Shown: positions 38,639 to 48,258 of the stretch, in pieces
How the letters are laid out: every line of letters starts with the position of its first letter
Numbering within the stretch: position 1 is the first letter of the stretch
Assembly: GCF_001922345.1 (NCBI RefSeq)
Contig: NZ_CP018812.1
Coordinates: 806,001-870,000 of the forward strand
Source: Paraburkholderia sp. SOS3
Lineage (GTDB): Bacteria > Pseudomonadota > Gammaproteobacteria > Burkholderiales > Burkholderiaceae
Direction: 5' to 3'
Length of the DNA stretch: 64,000 bases
Notes under the pieces: generated by a model
What the model was told of the DNA's origin: nothing
The model's input: the letters and a program-made list of their open reading frames with translations, nothing else
Databases searched by the model: none
Position numbers and translations under genes: made by a program

Positions 38639-39076
38639 GTGCTAAGACCCATCCTGCTAGTCGAAGACAATCCGAACGACATTGAACTCACGATGATCGC
38701 GCTGGAAAAAAGCCGGATCGCGAATCCGGTCGTTTCGGTGCGCGACGGCGCGGAAGCGCTAGACTTCCTGCGCCGCGAAGGTCAGTATGCGACGAGATCG
38801 GACGATAATCCCGCCGTGATCCTGCTCGACAAGAAGCTGCCCAAGGTAGATGGCCACGAAGTGCTGAAGGCCGTGCGCGCCGACGACCGGTTAAAGAGAA
38901 TACCGGTGGTCATGTTGACCTCGTCGCGCGAGGAAAAAGATCTGCTGCGCAGCTACGATCTCGGCGTCAACGCATACGTGGTGAAGCCCGTGGAATTCGA
39001 CGACTTCATGGCAGCCATCAACGACCTCGGCATGTTCTGGGCCGTGCTGAACGAACCGCCGCCCTACACGAGCTGA
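38639..39076 (+). CDS. Bacteriophytochrome-associated response regulator (Rcp1-like)
   Basis: 145 residues, receiver only, from a GTG at 38639 with a strong AGGGGAAGG ribosome site nine bases after the bphP stop. It has LLVEDNPNDIELT, phospho-acceptor Asp in VILLDKKLPKVDGHEV, switch Thr in VMLTSSREEKD and Lys in YVVKPVEFDDF. The extended loop and NPND start match Rcp1-type phytochrome partners, making it the probable phosphate acceptor from the bacteriophytochrome. Confidence 0.93.
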   Translation: MLRPILLVEDNPNDIELTMIALEKSRIANPVVSVRDGAEALDFLRREGQYATRSDDNPAVILLDKKLPKVDGHEVLKAVRADDRLKRIPVVMLTSSREEKDLLRSYDLGVNAYVVKPVEFDDFMAAINDLGMFWAVLNEPPPYTS

Positions 39077-39150
39077 ATGCGGGCGATGCGCGAAACCGTA
39101 GCGGGCGCGTCCCCTGCCATCACCGGACGTTTTCTTCGAACGCGGGCTCT

Positions 39151-40785
39151 ATGGATGAACTGACTCGAGGCCACGTCGTCGCCGGTATCGACGCTGCCTC
39201 GTTTTTCGATCTGCTTCCCGATGCGTGGCTCATTCTCGACGAGCGAGCGGAGGTCGTGTCCGCGAACACGGCGTATCTGCAATTGCTGCGCACCTCGCTG
39301 GCGGAGGTTCGGGGCCGCTCTGTCTACGACATCAATCAGCACGGCGAGACCGAACAGCGCGAGGCGCGCCGGGCGTGGCTGCGCAGTACGCTGACCGGTC
39401 TTGCGCCAGGCGAAATGCGCGAATCGTCGATTCTGCGTTACGACTCGCCGGCACCCGGTGCGTCATCGGCCGATGCGTTCGAAGTCCGGTTCTGGCGCAT
39501 CGCGGCTGCGCGCCTGGAGCGCGGCGCAAGCGCCGAGCCGCTGATCGCGCTGCGCATCAACGACGTGACCGCCAGCGTCGAAGTGTCGGAGCGTAGCCAG
39601 CGGGAACGCGCGAAGCTGCGCTCGCAAGCGCGCCTGCGCCAGTTGCTGGTTGAAGAAGCCAACGCTTTGCTGCACGAAAACAAGGAGCAGCTCACGTTCG
39701 CGCTGACGTTCGCGCGGATCGGTTCGTGGGAATTCGACCCGAAAGCGGGACGCGTCGAATGCAGCGACGAATGCCGTGCCTGCCTTGGTTTACCGTTCGG
39801 CGAAAGTCTCCCGATCAAACAGCTGTTCAATGAAGTGATCGACAAATCGGACCGCGCCCGTGTGCAAGCGATCGTGGTTCGCGCGCTGCGGCGCCGCGAG
39901 CACTTCGAAACGGACTTCCGTACCGTGTGGCCCGACGGTTCGACGCATTGGGCGCTCGTGCGCGGTGCCGGGCGATATCTCGCGGATGGCGGCTTGCGCG
40001 CGGTATTCGGCTGCACACTCGACATCACGCCGCGCAAGGAAGCCGAACTCGAGCAGCGTGCGATCGCGCAATCGGAAAAACGCGCGCGCGTGGAGAGCGA
40101 ACAGATGGCGCGCGCGATGGACCATTTCGTGAGCGCGGTCAGCCATGAGCTGCGTTCGCCGCTCGGTGCGATTCTTTCATGGTGTACGCTGCTGCAGCGC
40201 GCCGGCGACATGTCGCATGTCGCGCGCGCGAGCAGCGTGATCGAGCGCAACGCGCGGCAGCTCGCGCATATGGTCGACGATCTGCTCGACAGCGGCGCAA
40301 TCGCGACCGGCAAGCTGTCGGTCGAATTGCGGCCGGTCGACCTCGGCTCGCTCGCCGGCATCGTCGCCGAAGACATGCGCATGAACGCCGAAAGCAAAGG
40401 CCTCAAGCTCATCGTCCAGGACCTCTCGCCATGCGAGGTGCTGGCGGACGAGAGCCGCCTCAAGCAGGTCGCCTGGAACCTGCTGTCGAATGCGGTGAAG
40501 TTCTGTTCGTCAGGGTCGATCGAAGTCTCGGTGACGCGAAGCGATGGCCGCGCGGAACTGACGGTTCGCGATACCGGCTGCGGTATCGAAGCGGATGCGC
40601 TGGACAAGATCTTCGAGCGCTTCGAACAGGTGCGCACGACGGGCAGCGGTCGCGTGGCGGGTCTCGGGCTTGGATTGTGGCTCGTCAGGCATCTCGTCGA
40701 ACTTCATAATGGAACGATCGTTGCCGAGAGCGCCGGCCGCGGCCATGGCTCGACATTCCGCGTTTCGCTGCCGCTTTACGGCTAG
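39151..40785 (+). CDS. PAS-domain sensor histidine kinase, paralogue of the kinase at 31940
   Basis: 544 residues, soluble. An N-terminal PAS (LLPDAWLILDERAEVVSANT) and a second PAS/PAC (FARIGSWEFDPKAGRVECSD, ending FGCTLDITPRKEAE) precede HisKA (VSHELRSPLGAILSW) and HATPase (NLLSNAVKF, DTGCGIE, GLGLGLWLVRHLV). The whole architecture and many identical stretches match the kinase of the opposite operon, so the two arose by duplication. It sits between the bacteriophytochrome receiver and the haem oxygenase. Confidence 0.92.
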   Translation: MDELTRGHVVAGIDAASFFDLLPDAWLILDERAEVVSANTAYLQLLRTSLAEVRGRSVYDINQHGETEQREARRAWLRSTLTGLAPGEMRESSILRYDSPAPGASSADAFEVRFWRIAAARLERGASAEPLIALRINDVTASVEVSERSQRERAKLRSQARLRQLLVEEANALLHENKEQLTFALTFARIGSWEFDPKAGRVECSDECRACLGLPFGESLPIKQLFNEVIDKSDRARVQAIVVRALRRREHFETDFRTVWPDGSTHWALVRGAGRYLADGGLRAVFGCTLDITPRKEAELEQRAIAQSEKRARVESEQMARAMDHFVSAVSHELRSPLGAILSWCTLLQRAGDMSHVARASSVIERNARQLAHMVDDLLDSGAIATGKLSVELRPVDLGSLAGIVAEDMRMNAESKGLKLIVQDLSPCEVLADESRLKQVAWNLLSNAVKFCSSGSIEVSVTRSDGRAELTVRDTGCGIEADALDKIFERFEQVRTTGSGRVAGLGLGLWLVRHLVELHNGTIVAESAGRGHGSTFRVSLPLYG

Positions 40786-40821
40786 GGCGAAGCCGCATTT
40801 CCCACTCTGCTTGCGCACTGC

Positions 40822-41514
40822 ATGAGCGTCTTACCTGCAAGAATGGCCGACGACTATCCCGATGTGCTCGAGGCGCTGCGTTCCGCCACGGGTGCGCGGC
40901 ATGGCGTGCTCGATCGGGCCATGCCGTTATCGAAAGAACAGCCGACGCTCGCCGACTATCGCGATCATCTGTTGTTGTTGAAAGGGTGGCTCGCGCCGAT
41001 CGAATCGTGGTTAGCAGGCTTTAGCGACGGTCCGCAGCGGGCATCGGTGCTGCAGCCCGTCACTCGAGCAGGAATCATCGACGCGGATCTCGCCGATCCG
41101 GCGACGCCCGCATCGGCGTGCACCGATGCTGCGGGTAATGTCACCGAGTGGCCGCGCAGCGAACGAAGCGCTGCGTATCGCTGGGGCGTCGGTTACGTGA
41201 TCGAAGGTTCGCAGCTCGGCGGCGCGGTGCTATATCGACGCTTGCACGAAGCGTTGGCGCCTCATCCGCTGCACTATCTCGCGCAGCGCGATATGCCCGC
41301 CGGACCGCGCTGGCGCCACTTCGTGCAGGCGATGCGCAGCGAAGTGCAGCATGAAGGGCAGATCGAGGACGCCTGTGCCGGCGCCGTCGATGCGTTCGAT
41401 CGACTGATCGCGCTGGTCTCTCGTCTACACGCAGGAAGCACTTCTGCGCGGGGCGTTGAAGGGCACTCGCATGGGGACATGTCAGGCTTGTTCAAGTCCG
41501 TAATTCCCCGCTAA
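40822..41514 (+). CDS. bphO: Biliverdin-producing haem oxygenase
   Basis: 230 residues. The proximal haem ligand is probably His27 in LRSATGARHGVLDRAMPL, and the distal helix is seen in YVIEGSQLGGAVLYRRL, both diagnostic of bacterial haem oxygenases. It opens haem to biliverdin, the chromophore of the bacteriophytochrome three genes upstream. A C-terminal tail of about 28 residues (from HAGSTSARG) extends beyond the usual fold and contains GHSHGD. A Met at residue 8 is an alternative start. Confidence 0.93.
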   Translation: MSVLPARMADDYPDVLEALRSATGARHGVLDRAMPLSKEQPTLADYRDHLLLLKGWLAPIESWLAGFSDGPQRASVLQPVTRAGIIDADLADPATPASACTDAAGNVTEWPRSERSAAYRWGVGYVIEGSQLGGAVLYRRLHEALAPHPLHYLAQRDMPAGPRWRHFVQAMRSEVQHEGQIEDACAGAVDAFDRLIALVSRLHAGSTSARGVEGHSHGDMSGLFKSVIPR

Positions 41515-41754
41515 GTCTCAACCTCTAGATTCATCTTTGCCTGTCTACGCGTCGGCCTTCGTCGTCGAAGCAAAGATGCAGCGATGTTCCATGCGCATCG
41601 TGATACCGACGCCGGCGAAATATCTTCGTGCCAATAACACGATTGAAAAACCGGCCGACGACCGGGCGTTGCGCCGACGCACACTTTCTGTCGCAAGCGG
41701 AATACACACAGGCAGCGTGTTGCGCGAATCGCCGAATCTATATGGAGCGAGACG

Positions 41755-42375
41755 ATGATTTACCTGCCTGAGTTATTGACAATCACCGGCGTGGTGTTGC
41801 TATTTTGCATTAGTCCCGGTCCGGACTTCCTGGCCGTCAGCGCTCACGCACTCGCGACGCGCCGGGCGGCGATCGCAGTAGCGTGCGGAATTGCCTGCTC
41901 CCATATTCTTTGGGGAATTCTGGCAGTGTTCGGCGTAGGGGTGCTCGTCTCGCAGATTGACTGGTTGTATCAGGGCGTGCGCATCGCCGGCGCTGCTTAC
42001 CTGTTTTTTCTCGGTGCGCGAATGTTGATCAGTCTGCGCCGCCCTGGCGAGATGGGGGCAACTCGTGAGAAAGAGGAAGATACAGTCAAATCGCTTCGCA
42101 AGGGCCTGGTGGTGGGATTGACGAATCCGAAATGCGCGGCATTTTACGGAAGCCTGTTTGGAACGTTCCTGCCGTTGGGGGCACCGGCGTGGATCCACGG
42201 AACGACGCTCGCAATTGTCGCGGTGGTTGTCGGCGCCTGGTTTCTGACTATCGCGTTTCTGTTTTCGTCATTCAGGGTGCAACGCATTTACCGAACGCTG
42301 CAGCGACCCATCGATGCCGTAATGGGCGCATTACTCATCATTCTGAGCGTGAGTCTTGCGTTCGGACTATTTTGA
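41755..42375 (+). CDS. LysE-family amino-acid exporter
   Basis: 206 residues with six hydrophobic segments. The LysE/RhtB signature is present: FCISPGPDFLAVSAHALATR near the N-terminus, GACGIA-like glycine-rich helix (VACGIACSHILWG) and GLVVGLTNPKCAAFYGSLF in the middle. The protein exports an amino acid or a related metabolite from the cytoplasm. GGAGCGAG precedes the ATG. It converges on the metallo-hydrolase gene. Confidence 0.9.
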   Translation: MIYLPELLTITGVVLLFCISPGPDFLAVSAHALATRRAAIAVACGIACSHILWGILAVFGVGVLVSQIDWLYQGVRIAGAAYLFFLGARMLISLRRPGEMGATREKEEDTVKSLRKGLVVGLTNPKCAAFYGSLFGTFLPLGAPAWIHGTTLAIVAVVVGAWFLTIAFLFSSFRVQRIYRTLQRPIDAVMGALLIILSVSLAFGLF

Positions 42376-42419
42376 TTTACGAGTCCGATATCCGACGAAG
42401 GTCGAAGGCCGAGCATTAA

Positions 42420-43352
42420 TCAGTAGTCCCACGGCACCGGCACGAAGCGGAAGCCATCACCGTTCTTTGCAATGTGACCAATGGACGGGAACGCAATGTG
42501 CGCCGCGGCTAGCAGAGCGCCGGTTTCAGCGGCTTCGTCGAGCAGCGCGAGACGCACATCCACCGCCGTTTCGGGATCGTGCTCAAAGCCGTTTTGCCAC
42601 TTGGGATTGTCGAAGCCGACTTCGAAAATCGCGTCGCCCACGAACGTCAGCTTCTCGCCTTTCGATGCGACGTCCACCACGCAGTGGCCCGGCGTGTGTC
42701 CACCCGTCACGCGCGCCGACACGCCCGGTGCGATTTCCACGGTGCGATCGAACTGCACGATGTTGTGACTGTAGAGCTCCACGAACTTCGCAGCGGCCTT
42801 GCGCAGCGCGGGAGGAACCGTTTCCGGCATCACCGTCTTGCTGAAGTCCGGCTTTTTCCAGAATTCCACTTCCGCGCGCGATACGTGAATGCGTACGTCC
42901 GGGCGCAACCTCGCCTTGACGCCGTCGACGTTCAGGCCGCCGACATGGTCCATGTGCATATGTGTAATGACGATGTCAGTGATGGCAGCCAGGTCGATGC
43001 CAGCCGATTCCAGGCGCATCACCGACCGACCGGCGCGCGTGAAGTATTCGAAACCGTCGCCTACGCCCGAGTCGATCAGGATCAAACGCTCGCCGCTGCG
43101 CACGAGTGCAATATTCAGCGCCCAGTCGAACATGTCGCGCTGCAGAAAACGGCTATCGAACCATTCGTTGCGTTCCGCTTCGCTGACGTTCGTGGACATG
43201 GTGGAGGTCGGTAACGGCAGAATGCCATCGCTGATCAGCACGACGTCGACGTCACCGACACGCACGGCGTAGCGGGAGGGTATGAATTCGCCGGCACCTT
43301 CCTTGCCAAGCCTGGCGGTAACCGGTTGCACATTGCGGATTGCTTTGCTCAT
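42420..43352 (-). CDS. MBL-fold metallo-hydrolase
   Basis: 310 residues from the ATG of MSKAIRNV, which has AGGA upstream. The metallo-beta-lactamase motifs appear in order: ILIDSGVGDG, THMHMDHVGG (HxHxDH), TGGHTPGHCVVD and FVGDAIF, with a late His in AAAHIAFPSIGH. The family includes lactonases and other esterases. The closest-looking members are quorum-quenching-like or unknown hydrolases; no substrate is inferable. A Met six codons upstream is less favoured because it has no ribosome site. Confidence 0.87.
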   Translation of the reverse strand: MSKAIRNVQPVTARLGKEGAGEFIPSRYAVRVGDVDVVLISDGILPLPTSTMSTNVSEAERNEWFDSRFLQRDMFDWALNIALVRSGERLILIDSGVGDGFEYFTRAGRSVMRLESAGIDLAAITDIVITHMHMDHVGGLNVDGVKARLRPDVRIHVSRAEVEFWKKPDFSKTVMPETVPPALRKAAAKFVELYSHNIVQFDRTVEIAPGVSARVTGGHTPGHCVVDVASKGEKLTFVGDAIFEVGFDNPKWQNGFEHDPETAVDVRLALLDEAAETGALLAAAHIAFPSIGHIAKNGDGFRFVPVPWDY

Positions 43353-43880
43353 CTTCAATAGTCCTGTCATGTGGGAGTAGGCCGCACCGGGCGGCGCGGT
43401 TTCACGAGCGCGACTATGAAATTTCGCGTGCTTCGTTTGGCTCGCGTCTCGACCGACGCCGTGACAAATCTTAGTCAGCGGACGCCGACGCCAGAAGCAT
43501 CGCGAACGCGTCCAGCATGTTGTCCGAACGGCAACAATCGGCGACGAACGGTCAATCGTGAGCCACGCCAACCATCGATGCCCCACGACAGATATCTCGA
43601 GCATCGACACCGTATCGTCATTGTCGATCCCTATATTTGTCAGTCGTCCGATCCTGATAACGACCGCACAAACAGGTTACGGGCGTGCAAAAAACATCCT
43701 TGAGCTTCCACGAGCGGGGTCTCGGCAGGCAGCCGTCGTGACGGGCGACATCGAGCAGGGAGCGCGAACGGTGCATGCCGACCGATCGTGACAAGCCATG
43801 CGGATACGCCGGGCGATCGGCTGCAGGGAACGCTATCGAAGGCTTCGAAGATCACCCTGACAAGAAGGAGCACCTGCACC
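43353..43880. other. Intergenic region upstream of the phospholipase C gene
   Basis: About 530 bases between divergent genes. A TATATT hexamer near 43631 is a possible -10, without a convincing -35. Short open frames here lack ribosome sites. No gene or repeat was identified. Confidence 0.5.
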
Positions 43881-46268
43881 GTGAACTCCCGCCGCAAATT
43901 TCTCCAGAGTACCGCCACGGCCGGCCTGTCGGCAGCCGCACTCAGCGTATTTCCGCCCAGCATCCGTCGTGCGCTCGCGATTCCGGCGCATCACGAGAGC
44001 GGCACGATCAGGGACGTCAAGCACGTCGTGATCCTGATGATGGAAAACCGCGCATTCGACCATTATTTCGGCACCTATAAAGGTGTGCGAGGCTATGGCG
44101 ATCGCTTCACGATTCCGCTGCCGGACGGTCGTAACGTGTGGCAGCAGATCGATGCCAACGGCAATGTGGATCTGCCTTACCATCTGGACGAGACCAAGGG
44201 CAATGCACAGCGTGTGGCCGGCACGCCGCATAGCTGGGTCGACACGCAGAACGCGTGGGATGGCGGCCGCATGGCGGCCTGGCCCGTGTCCAAGAAGAAC
44301 CAGACGATGGGCTATTTCGACACGGCTGAAATCCCGTTCCAGCGCGCGCTGGCCGAAGCGTTCACCCTCTGCGACGACTATCACTGCGCGTTCCTCGGCG
44401 GCACGCACCCGAATCGCATTCTCCATTACACCGGCACGAATGGTCCGGCGTACGGCAAGACCTTCGTGAACAACTTCAGCGGCGACTTCTCCGTCACCAC
44501 GTCGGCGTCCGCCTACTTCGACTGGAAGACCACGGCCGAGCGCCTGGAAGAAGCCGGCGTGACCTGGAAGGTGTATCAGAACATCAAGAACACCTACGGC
44601 TGCAATGCGCTGCTCGGCTTCAGGCAGTACCGTCAGGCCAACGAGGCGCTGCCGCAGGCGCGCCAGGTCAACACGTCGCTGAGCCAGGCCGCCGAGCCGG
44701 TCTTCGATCCGACAGATGCCGTTGCGCAGCCGCTGATCAAGGGCTATGCGAACACCATGCCGACCACCGATACCGATCCCAACACCAACGGCACCTTTGT
44801 CGAGGCGTTTGCCGATGATGTGAAGAACGGCCGTCTGCCCGAAGTTTCGTGGATCGTTCCGACCGACGTCTACTCCGAGCACCCGGGGCCCTCGAGCCCG
44901 GTGCAGGGCGCCTGGTTCGTCCAGCAATTTCTCGATGCGTTGACTGCGGTGCCCGAGGTGTGGAGCAAGACCGTCCTGCTCGTCAACTTCGACGAGAATG
45001 ACGGCTTCTTCGACCATGTGCCCCCAGCCGCCGTGCCGTCGCCGAACGGCGATGGCACGTACGCCGGAAAGACCACGCTGAACGGCGCCGAGCTCGGCGT
45101 CGAATACTTCACCCATCCGTACGTGACACGCGCCGACACGGGCGCGATCCCCGACAGTCAGCCGAGTGGACCGGACGGCAAGCCGTATGGCCCGGGTCCG
45201 CGCGTGCCGCTGTGGGTGATCTCGCCGTGGAGCCGCGGCGGCTGGGTCAATTCGCAGACGTTCGATCACACGTCGGTGCTGCGCTTCCTCGAAGCGCGCT
45301 TCGGCATCAAGGAAAGCAACATCTCGCCGTACCGCCGGCTCATCAACGGCGACCTGACTTCGGCCTTCAACTTCGCAACGCCGAACAACGAGCCGCTGCC
45401 GACCATCGCGGGCGAGAAAACCAAGGCGGACGCCGATGCGTTGCGTGCCTCGCAGCAGGCGCTCGGCCAGATCGTGCCGGACGCCAGCCGCGCCATGCCG
45501 AAGCAGGCGAGCGGCTTCCGCCCGTCGCGTGCGCTGCCCTACGAGCTGAACACCAGCGCGCATGTGGACGCGACCGCCGGCACCGTCAAACTACTGTTCG
45601 CGAATACGGGTCGGCAAGGTGCTGTATTCCACGTCTATGACAAGTTGCACCTGGACCGCTTGCCGAAGCGTTACGCAGTCGAGCCCGGCAAGACGCTCGA
45701 CGACGTGTGGGTGCCGGCGTCCGCAGACCTTGGCAAGTACGACCTGTGGGTGCTCGGGCCGAACGGCTACCATCGCGAATTCAAGGGCGACCTTACCGCA
45801 CTGAAGGGACACCGGGCCGCCAATCTCGAAGTGCGCGTGGGATACGGTTCCCTGACGGGCAATCTGCACCTGCAGCTGCGCAACCAAGGCGCCGGCCTCG
45901 CGCAGTTCACGGTGAAGTCCAACAAAGTGTACGGCGCGCTGCAGGCTTTCCCGGGTCTGCCGAACGCGATCTTTGGCCAAGGTCCTTCGGGCTTCGGTGG
46001 ATTCCCTGTGCCGGGTTTCGGCGCATGGCCAGCCCCGGCGCCGTTCTCGCGGAATGATCGCTTCGACTCCGGTCATACCTGGACGGTCAGCACGATCGGC
46101 GCGCTTCCGGTCGCGCTCTTCTGGAACCTTTCCCAGACCGGCTTCTGGTATGACTTCGAGATCACCAGCAGTACGGACAGCAGTTTCTTTCGTCGCATCG
46201 CCGGGCGTATCGAGACGGGCCGCCACTCGGTGACCGATCCTGCGATGGGGATGATCGACCTCTTCTGA
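43881..46268 (+). CDS. Phosphocholine-specific phospholipase C (PlcN/PlcH family)
   Basis: 795 residues from a GTG at 43881 with AAGGAG ten bases upstream. A Tat signal is present (NSRRKFLQS, then a hydrophobic core to RRALA). The phosphoesterase domain has VVILMMENRAFDHYFGTYKG, FLGGTHPNRILHYTGTN and LLVNFDENDGFFDHVPPAAV. Two C-terminal DUF756 domains follow (KLLFANTGRQGAVFHVYD; NLHLQLRNQGAGLAQFTV). It cleaves phosphatidylcholine or sphingomyelin outside the cytoplasm, supplying phosphate or choline. It is monocistronic and followed by a hairpin. Confidence 0.93.
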   Translation: MNSRRKFLQSTATAGLSAAALSVFPPSIRRALAIPAHHESGTIRDVKHVVILMMENRAFDHYFGTYKGVRGYGDRFTIPLPDGRNVWQQIDANGNVDLPYHLDETKGNAQRVAGTPHSWVDTQNAWDGGRMAAWPVSKKNQTMGYFDTAEIPFQRALAEAFTLCDDYHCAFLGGTHPNRILHYTGTNGPAYGKTFVNNFSGDFSVTTSASAYFDWKTTAERLEEAGVTWKVYQNIKNTYGCNALLGFRQYRQANEALPQARQVNTSLSQAAEPVFDPTDAVAQPLIKGYANTMPTTDTDPNTNGTFVEAFADDVKNGRLPEVSWIVPTDVYSEHPGPSSPVQGAWFVQQFLDALTAVPEVWSKTVLLVNFDENDGFFDHVPPAAVPSPNGDGTYAGKTTLNGAELGVEYFTHPYVTRADTGAIPDSQPSGPDGKPYGPGPRVPLWVISPWSRGGWVNSQTFDHTSVLRFLEARFGIKESNISPYRRLINGDLTSAFNFATPNNEPLPTIAGEKTKADADALRASQQALGQIVPDASRAMPKQASGFRPSRALPYELNTSAHVDATAGTVKLLFANTGRQGAVFHVYDKLHLDRLPKRYAVEPGKTLDDVWVPASADLGKYDLWVLGPNGYHREFKGDLTALKGHRAANLEVRVGYGSLTGNLHLQLRNQGAGLAQFTVKSNKVYGALQAFPGLPNAIFGQGPSGFGGFPVPGFGAWPAPAPFSRNDRFDSGHTWTVSTIGALPVALFWNLSQTGFWYDFEITSSTDSSFFRRIAGRIETGRHSVTDPAMGMIDLF

Positions 46269-46283
46269 TCGAAGCATGGCCTG

Positions 46284-46311
46284 GAGGCACCTCGCGTGAG
46301 CTCGGTGCCTC
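46284..46311. terminator. Hairpin between phospholipase C and DHH genes
   Basis: GAGGCACC and GGTGCCTC form a perfect eight-pair stem with a 12-base loop, 15 bases after the phospholipase stop and before the convergent DHH gene stop. A bidirectional terminator is likely, although no long T run follows. Confidence 0.5.
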
Positions 46312-46397
46312 TGCGCGCAACCCGCTCATCACTCGCGCGCATCGACGAGCCAGGATACGAACCTGACCGACGCGCGCGCGGCGGCCTCATTCAAGCG

Positions 46398-47360
46398 CTA
46401 TTTCGACGTCTTGAAGTCGTCATAGAACGCGCTGATGAATTCGTCGAGCCGCTCGCGTGCGAGGCTCGTGACGCCGGCTGCCCTGGGACGGCCATTACCG
46501 CCGAAGCGGCGGCACAGCCGGTCCGCGTTTCCAGGCCGTGCTAGCGGTGCGCGCACGCTGACCGCGTAATCGCCGGACCGACGCGGACTCAAGACCGCGT
46601 GCGCTCGGGATGGGGCGGCGCTCGCCAGCGCATTGGCAAATTCACCGCGCACGCGTCTCGCCCACCGGTGCTCTGGCAGCACGTAAACGTCGCCATCAGA
46701 CCGCACGTGCAATGGCGGCTCACGCCACGCGAACGAAAGATCGGTGGCGCGTGCCGCTTCGATCTGCCGCACGAGCGCCTCACCTTCGAGGAAGTCGAAC
46801 GGGTCCGCATACGGTTGCAATATTCGGTAGAGCGTCTCCGGCGAAACGATCAGATCGTCGATACAGTCGCCGTACGCGTTGTAGTTCACCGCCTGGCCGA
46901 GCGCGCCTAACCGTTGCTCGCGCTCGGCGTCGAGTCCGCACGCCGCGGCGCTGCGATGCGCCGCTGCGGCCAGATTGTCGCCGTATGCGGCCGCCACGGC
47001 CCAACACCGGTAACGCCCGCCCAGATGACGATCGACGATCAGGCTCGTGCATATGTCCGCAGATGGATCGATGTGCGCGGCAAGCCGCGCATGCCGCGGT
47101 ATTTCACCCGCGAAATGATGATCGAAGTATTCGACTTCGACACCGCGCCCGAGCAGCGTCTGCAATGCGGCGCGATTCGTGTCGAGTGAGATATCGAGCA
47201 CTGTCGCGCGGTCGCCGGATCGTGCCGGAACGCGTGCAAGCAGTTCGACGTCTTCCTTGGTGCCGGTAACGAGCATCGCTGCGCGCGGCGTCGCAAGCCT
47301 CAACTGATGAAGGGCGAAGAGACCGTCGGCGTCGCCGTTGAATACATCGAATTGCGTCAT
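46398..47360 (-). CDS. DHH/DHHA1-superfamily phosphoesterase-like protein
   Basis: 320 residues. DHH-family motifs are visible: FNGDADGLFALHQL (motif I), VLDISLD, and YFDHHFAGE (the DHH itself). A C-terminal DHHA1-like domain contains RRFGGNGRPRAAGVTSLA, the GG-x-x-x-AAG nucleotide-binding pattern. Relatives are nanoRNases and pAp phosphatases that degrade short RNAs or signalling nucleotides. It follows the phosphoribosyltransferase by 63 bases on the same strand and probably shares its FNR/ANR-like promoter. Confidence 0.85.
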   Translation of the reverse strand: MTQFDVFNGDADGLFALHQLRLATPRAAMLVTGTKEDVELLARVPARSGDRATVLDISLDTNRAALQTLLGRGVEVEYFDHHFAGEIPRHARLAAHIDPSADICTSLIVDRHLGGRYRCWAVAAAYGDNLAAAAHRSAAACGLDAEREQRLGALGQAVNYNAYGDCIDDLIVSPETLYRILQPYADPFDFLEGEALVRQIEAARATDLSFAWREPPLHVRSDGDVYVLPEHRWARRVRGEFANALASAAPSRAHAVLSPRRSGDYAVSVRAPLARPGNADRLCRRFGGNGRPRAAGVTSLARERLDEFISAFYDDFKTSK

Positions 47361-47423
47361 GGCCTATGTCTTGACACACGGTTCTTGTCGACGCGTTCCG
47401 CACCCGCGGCAACTGCTCCCGCT

Positions 47424-48116
47424 TCAGCCTGGCCCTTCGGCCGCGTTCCGGTGCGAGGGCGCCGCATGGTCGGCCGGCGTCTGCTCGCGAGCGGCGCAAA
47501 GCAGCGCACGCACTTGCGTGTCGTCGACCTGGCGGAAATCGCGATACAACGCGCCGACGCCATCGAACCAGCCCGGCTGCAACAACACCACCGTTTCGTC
47601 CGCGATATCCGCGAACGCCTGCTGCGTCCCGATCGGCGCGACCGGCACCGCGACGATGACGCGTGCAGGCCGCCTCGAGCGCAGCGCCTGCAAGGCCGCC
47701 CGCATCGATGAACCGGTTGCGATGCCATCGTCCACGACGATCGCGGTTCGCCCTTCGACCGGCAAGACAGGGCAGGCGCCGCGATAGACCGACTCGCGAC
47801 GTGCGACTTCCGCCTGTTCGCGTGTGACCGCCTCGGCGAGCTGTTCGTTAGCGACACGCGCCGCGCCTACGATTTGCCGGTTGACATAGAGCGCACCGCC
47901 GCTCGCGAGCGCTCCCATTGCCAGCTCGGGATTGCCCGGCGTTCCGACCTTTCTGACGATCAGGATATCGAACGGTACATGCAACGCGTTCGCTACTTCA
48001 TAACCGACAGGAACGCCTCCGCGAGGCAGTGCCAGCACGATGACATCCGTGCGTCCGGCATAGTCGCGCAGCGCCTTGGCAAGCCGTGCGCCCGCGTCTT
48101 TCCTGTCATCGAACAT
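47424..48116 (-). CDS. Phosphoribosyltransferase-family protein
   Basis: 230 residues from the ATG of MFDDRKDAG, which has an AAGGGG ribosome site. The type I PRT fold is seen in VIVLALPRGGVPVGYEVANA, then ILIVRKVGTPGNPELAMGA and the PRPP loop TAIVVDDGIATGSSMRAA. The family is common in stress- and dormancy-linked clusters of environmental bacteria and rarely has a known substrate. It is first in a two-gene operon with the DHH protein. Confidence 0.88.
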   Translation of the reverse strand: MFDDRKDAGARLAKALRDYAGRTDVIVLALPRGGVPVGYEVANALHVPFDILIVRKVGTPGNPELAMGALASGGALYVNRQIVGAARVANEQLAEAVTREQAEVARRESVYRGACPVLPVEGRTAIVVDDGIATGSSMRAALQALRSRRPARVIVAVPVAPIGTQQAFADIADETVVLLQPGWFDGVGALYRDFRQVDDTQVRALLCAAREQTPADHAAPSHRNAAEGPG

Positions 48117-48258
48117 GTCTTGCCCCTTGCTGTATGTCGCGAGCGGCGCGCTGGGCCCGATTCGTCGGAGAACCGGGAGCTTCACCGCATGGCCGCGTGG
48201 ATACATCGTCAGCGCGACGATGCGGTCCCGCTCTTTCAACGCAGCGACCTTTATATGC

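Noticed and set aside
41532..41578. CATCTTTGC and GCAAAGATG inverted repeat after the haem oxygenase gene
   Set aside because: Only nine pairs around a 29-base loop with no T tract; too weak to call a terminator or operator.
43833..45563. Minus-strand open frame of 576 codons
   Set aside because: Antisense to the phospholipase C gene, whose Tat signal, motifs and two DUF756 domains are unmistakable.
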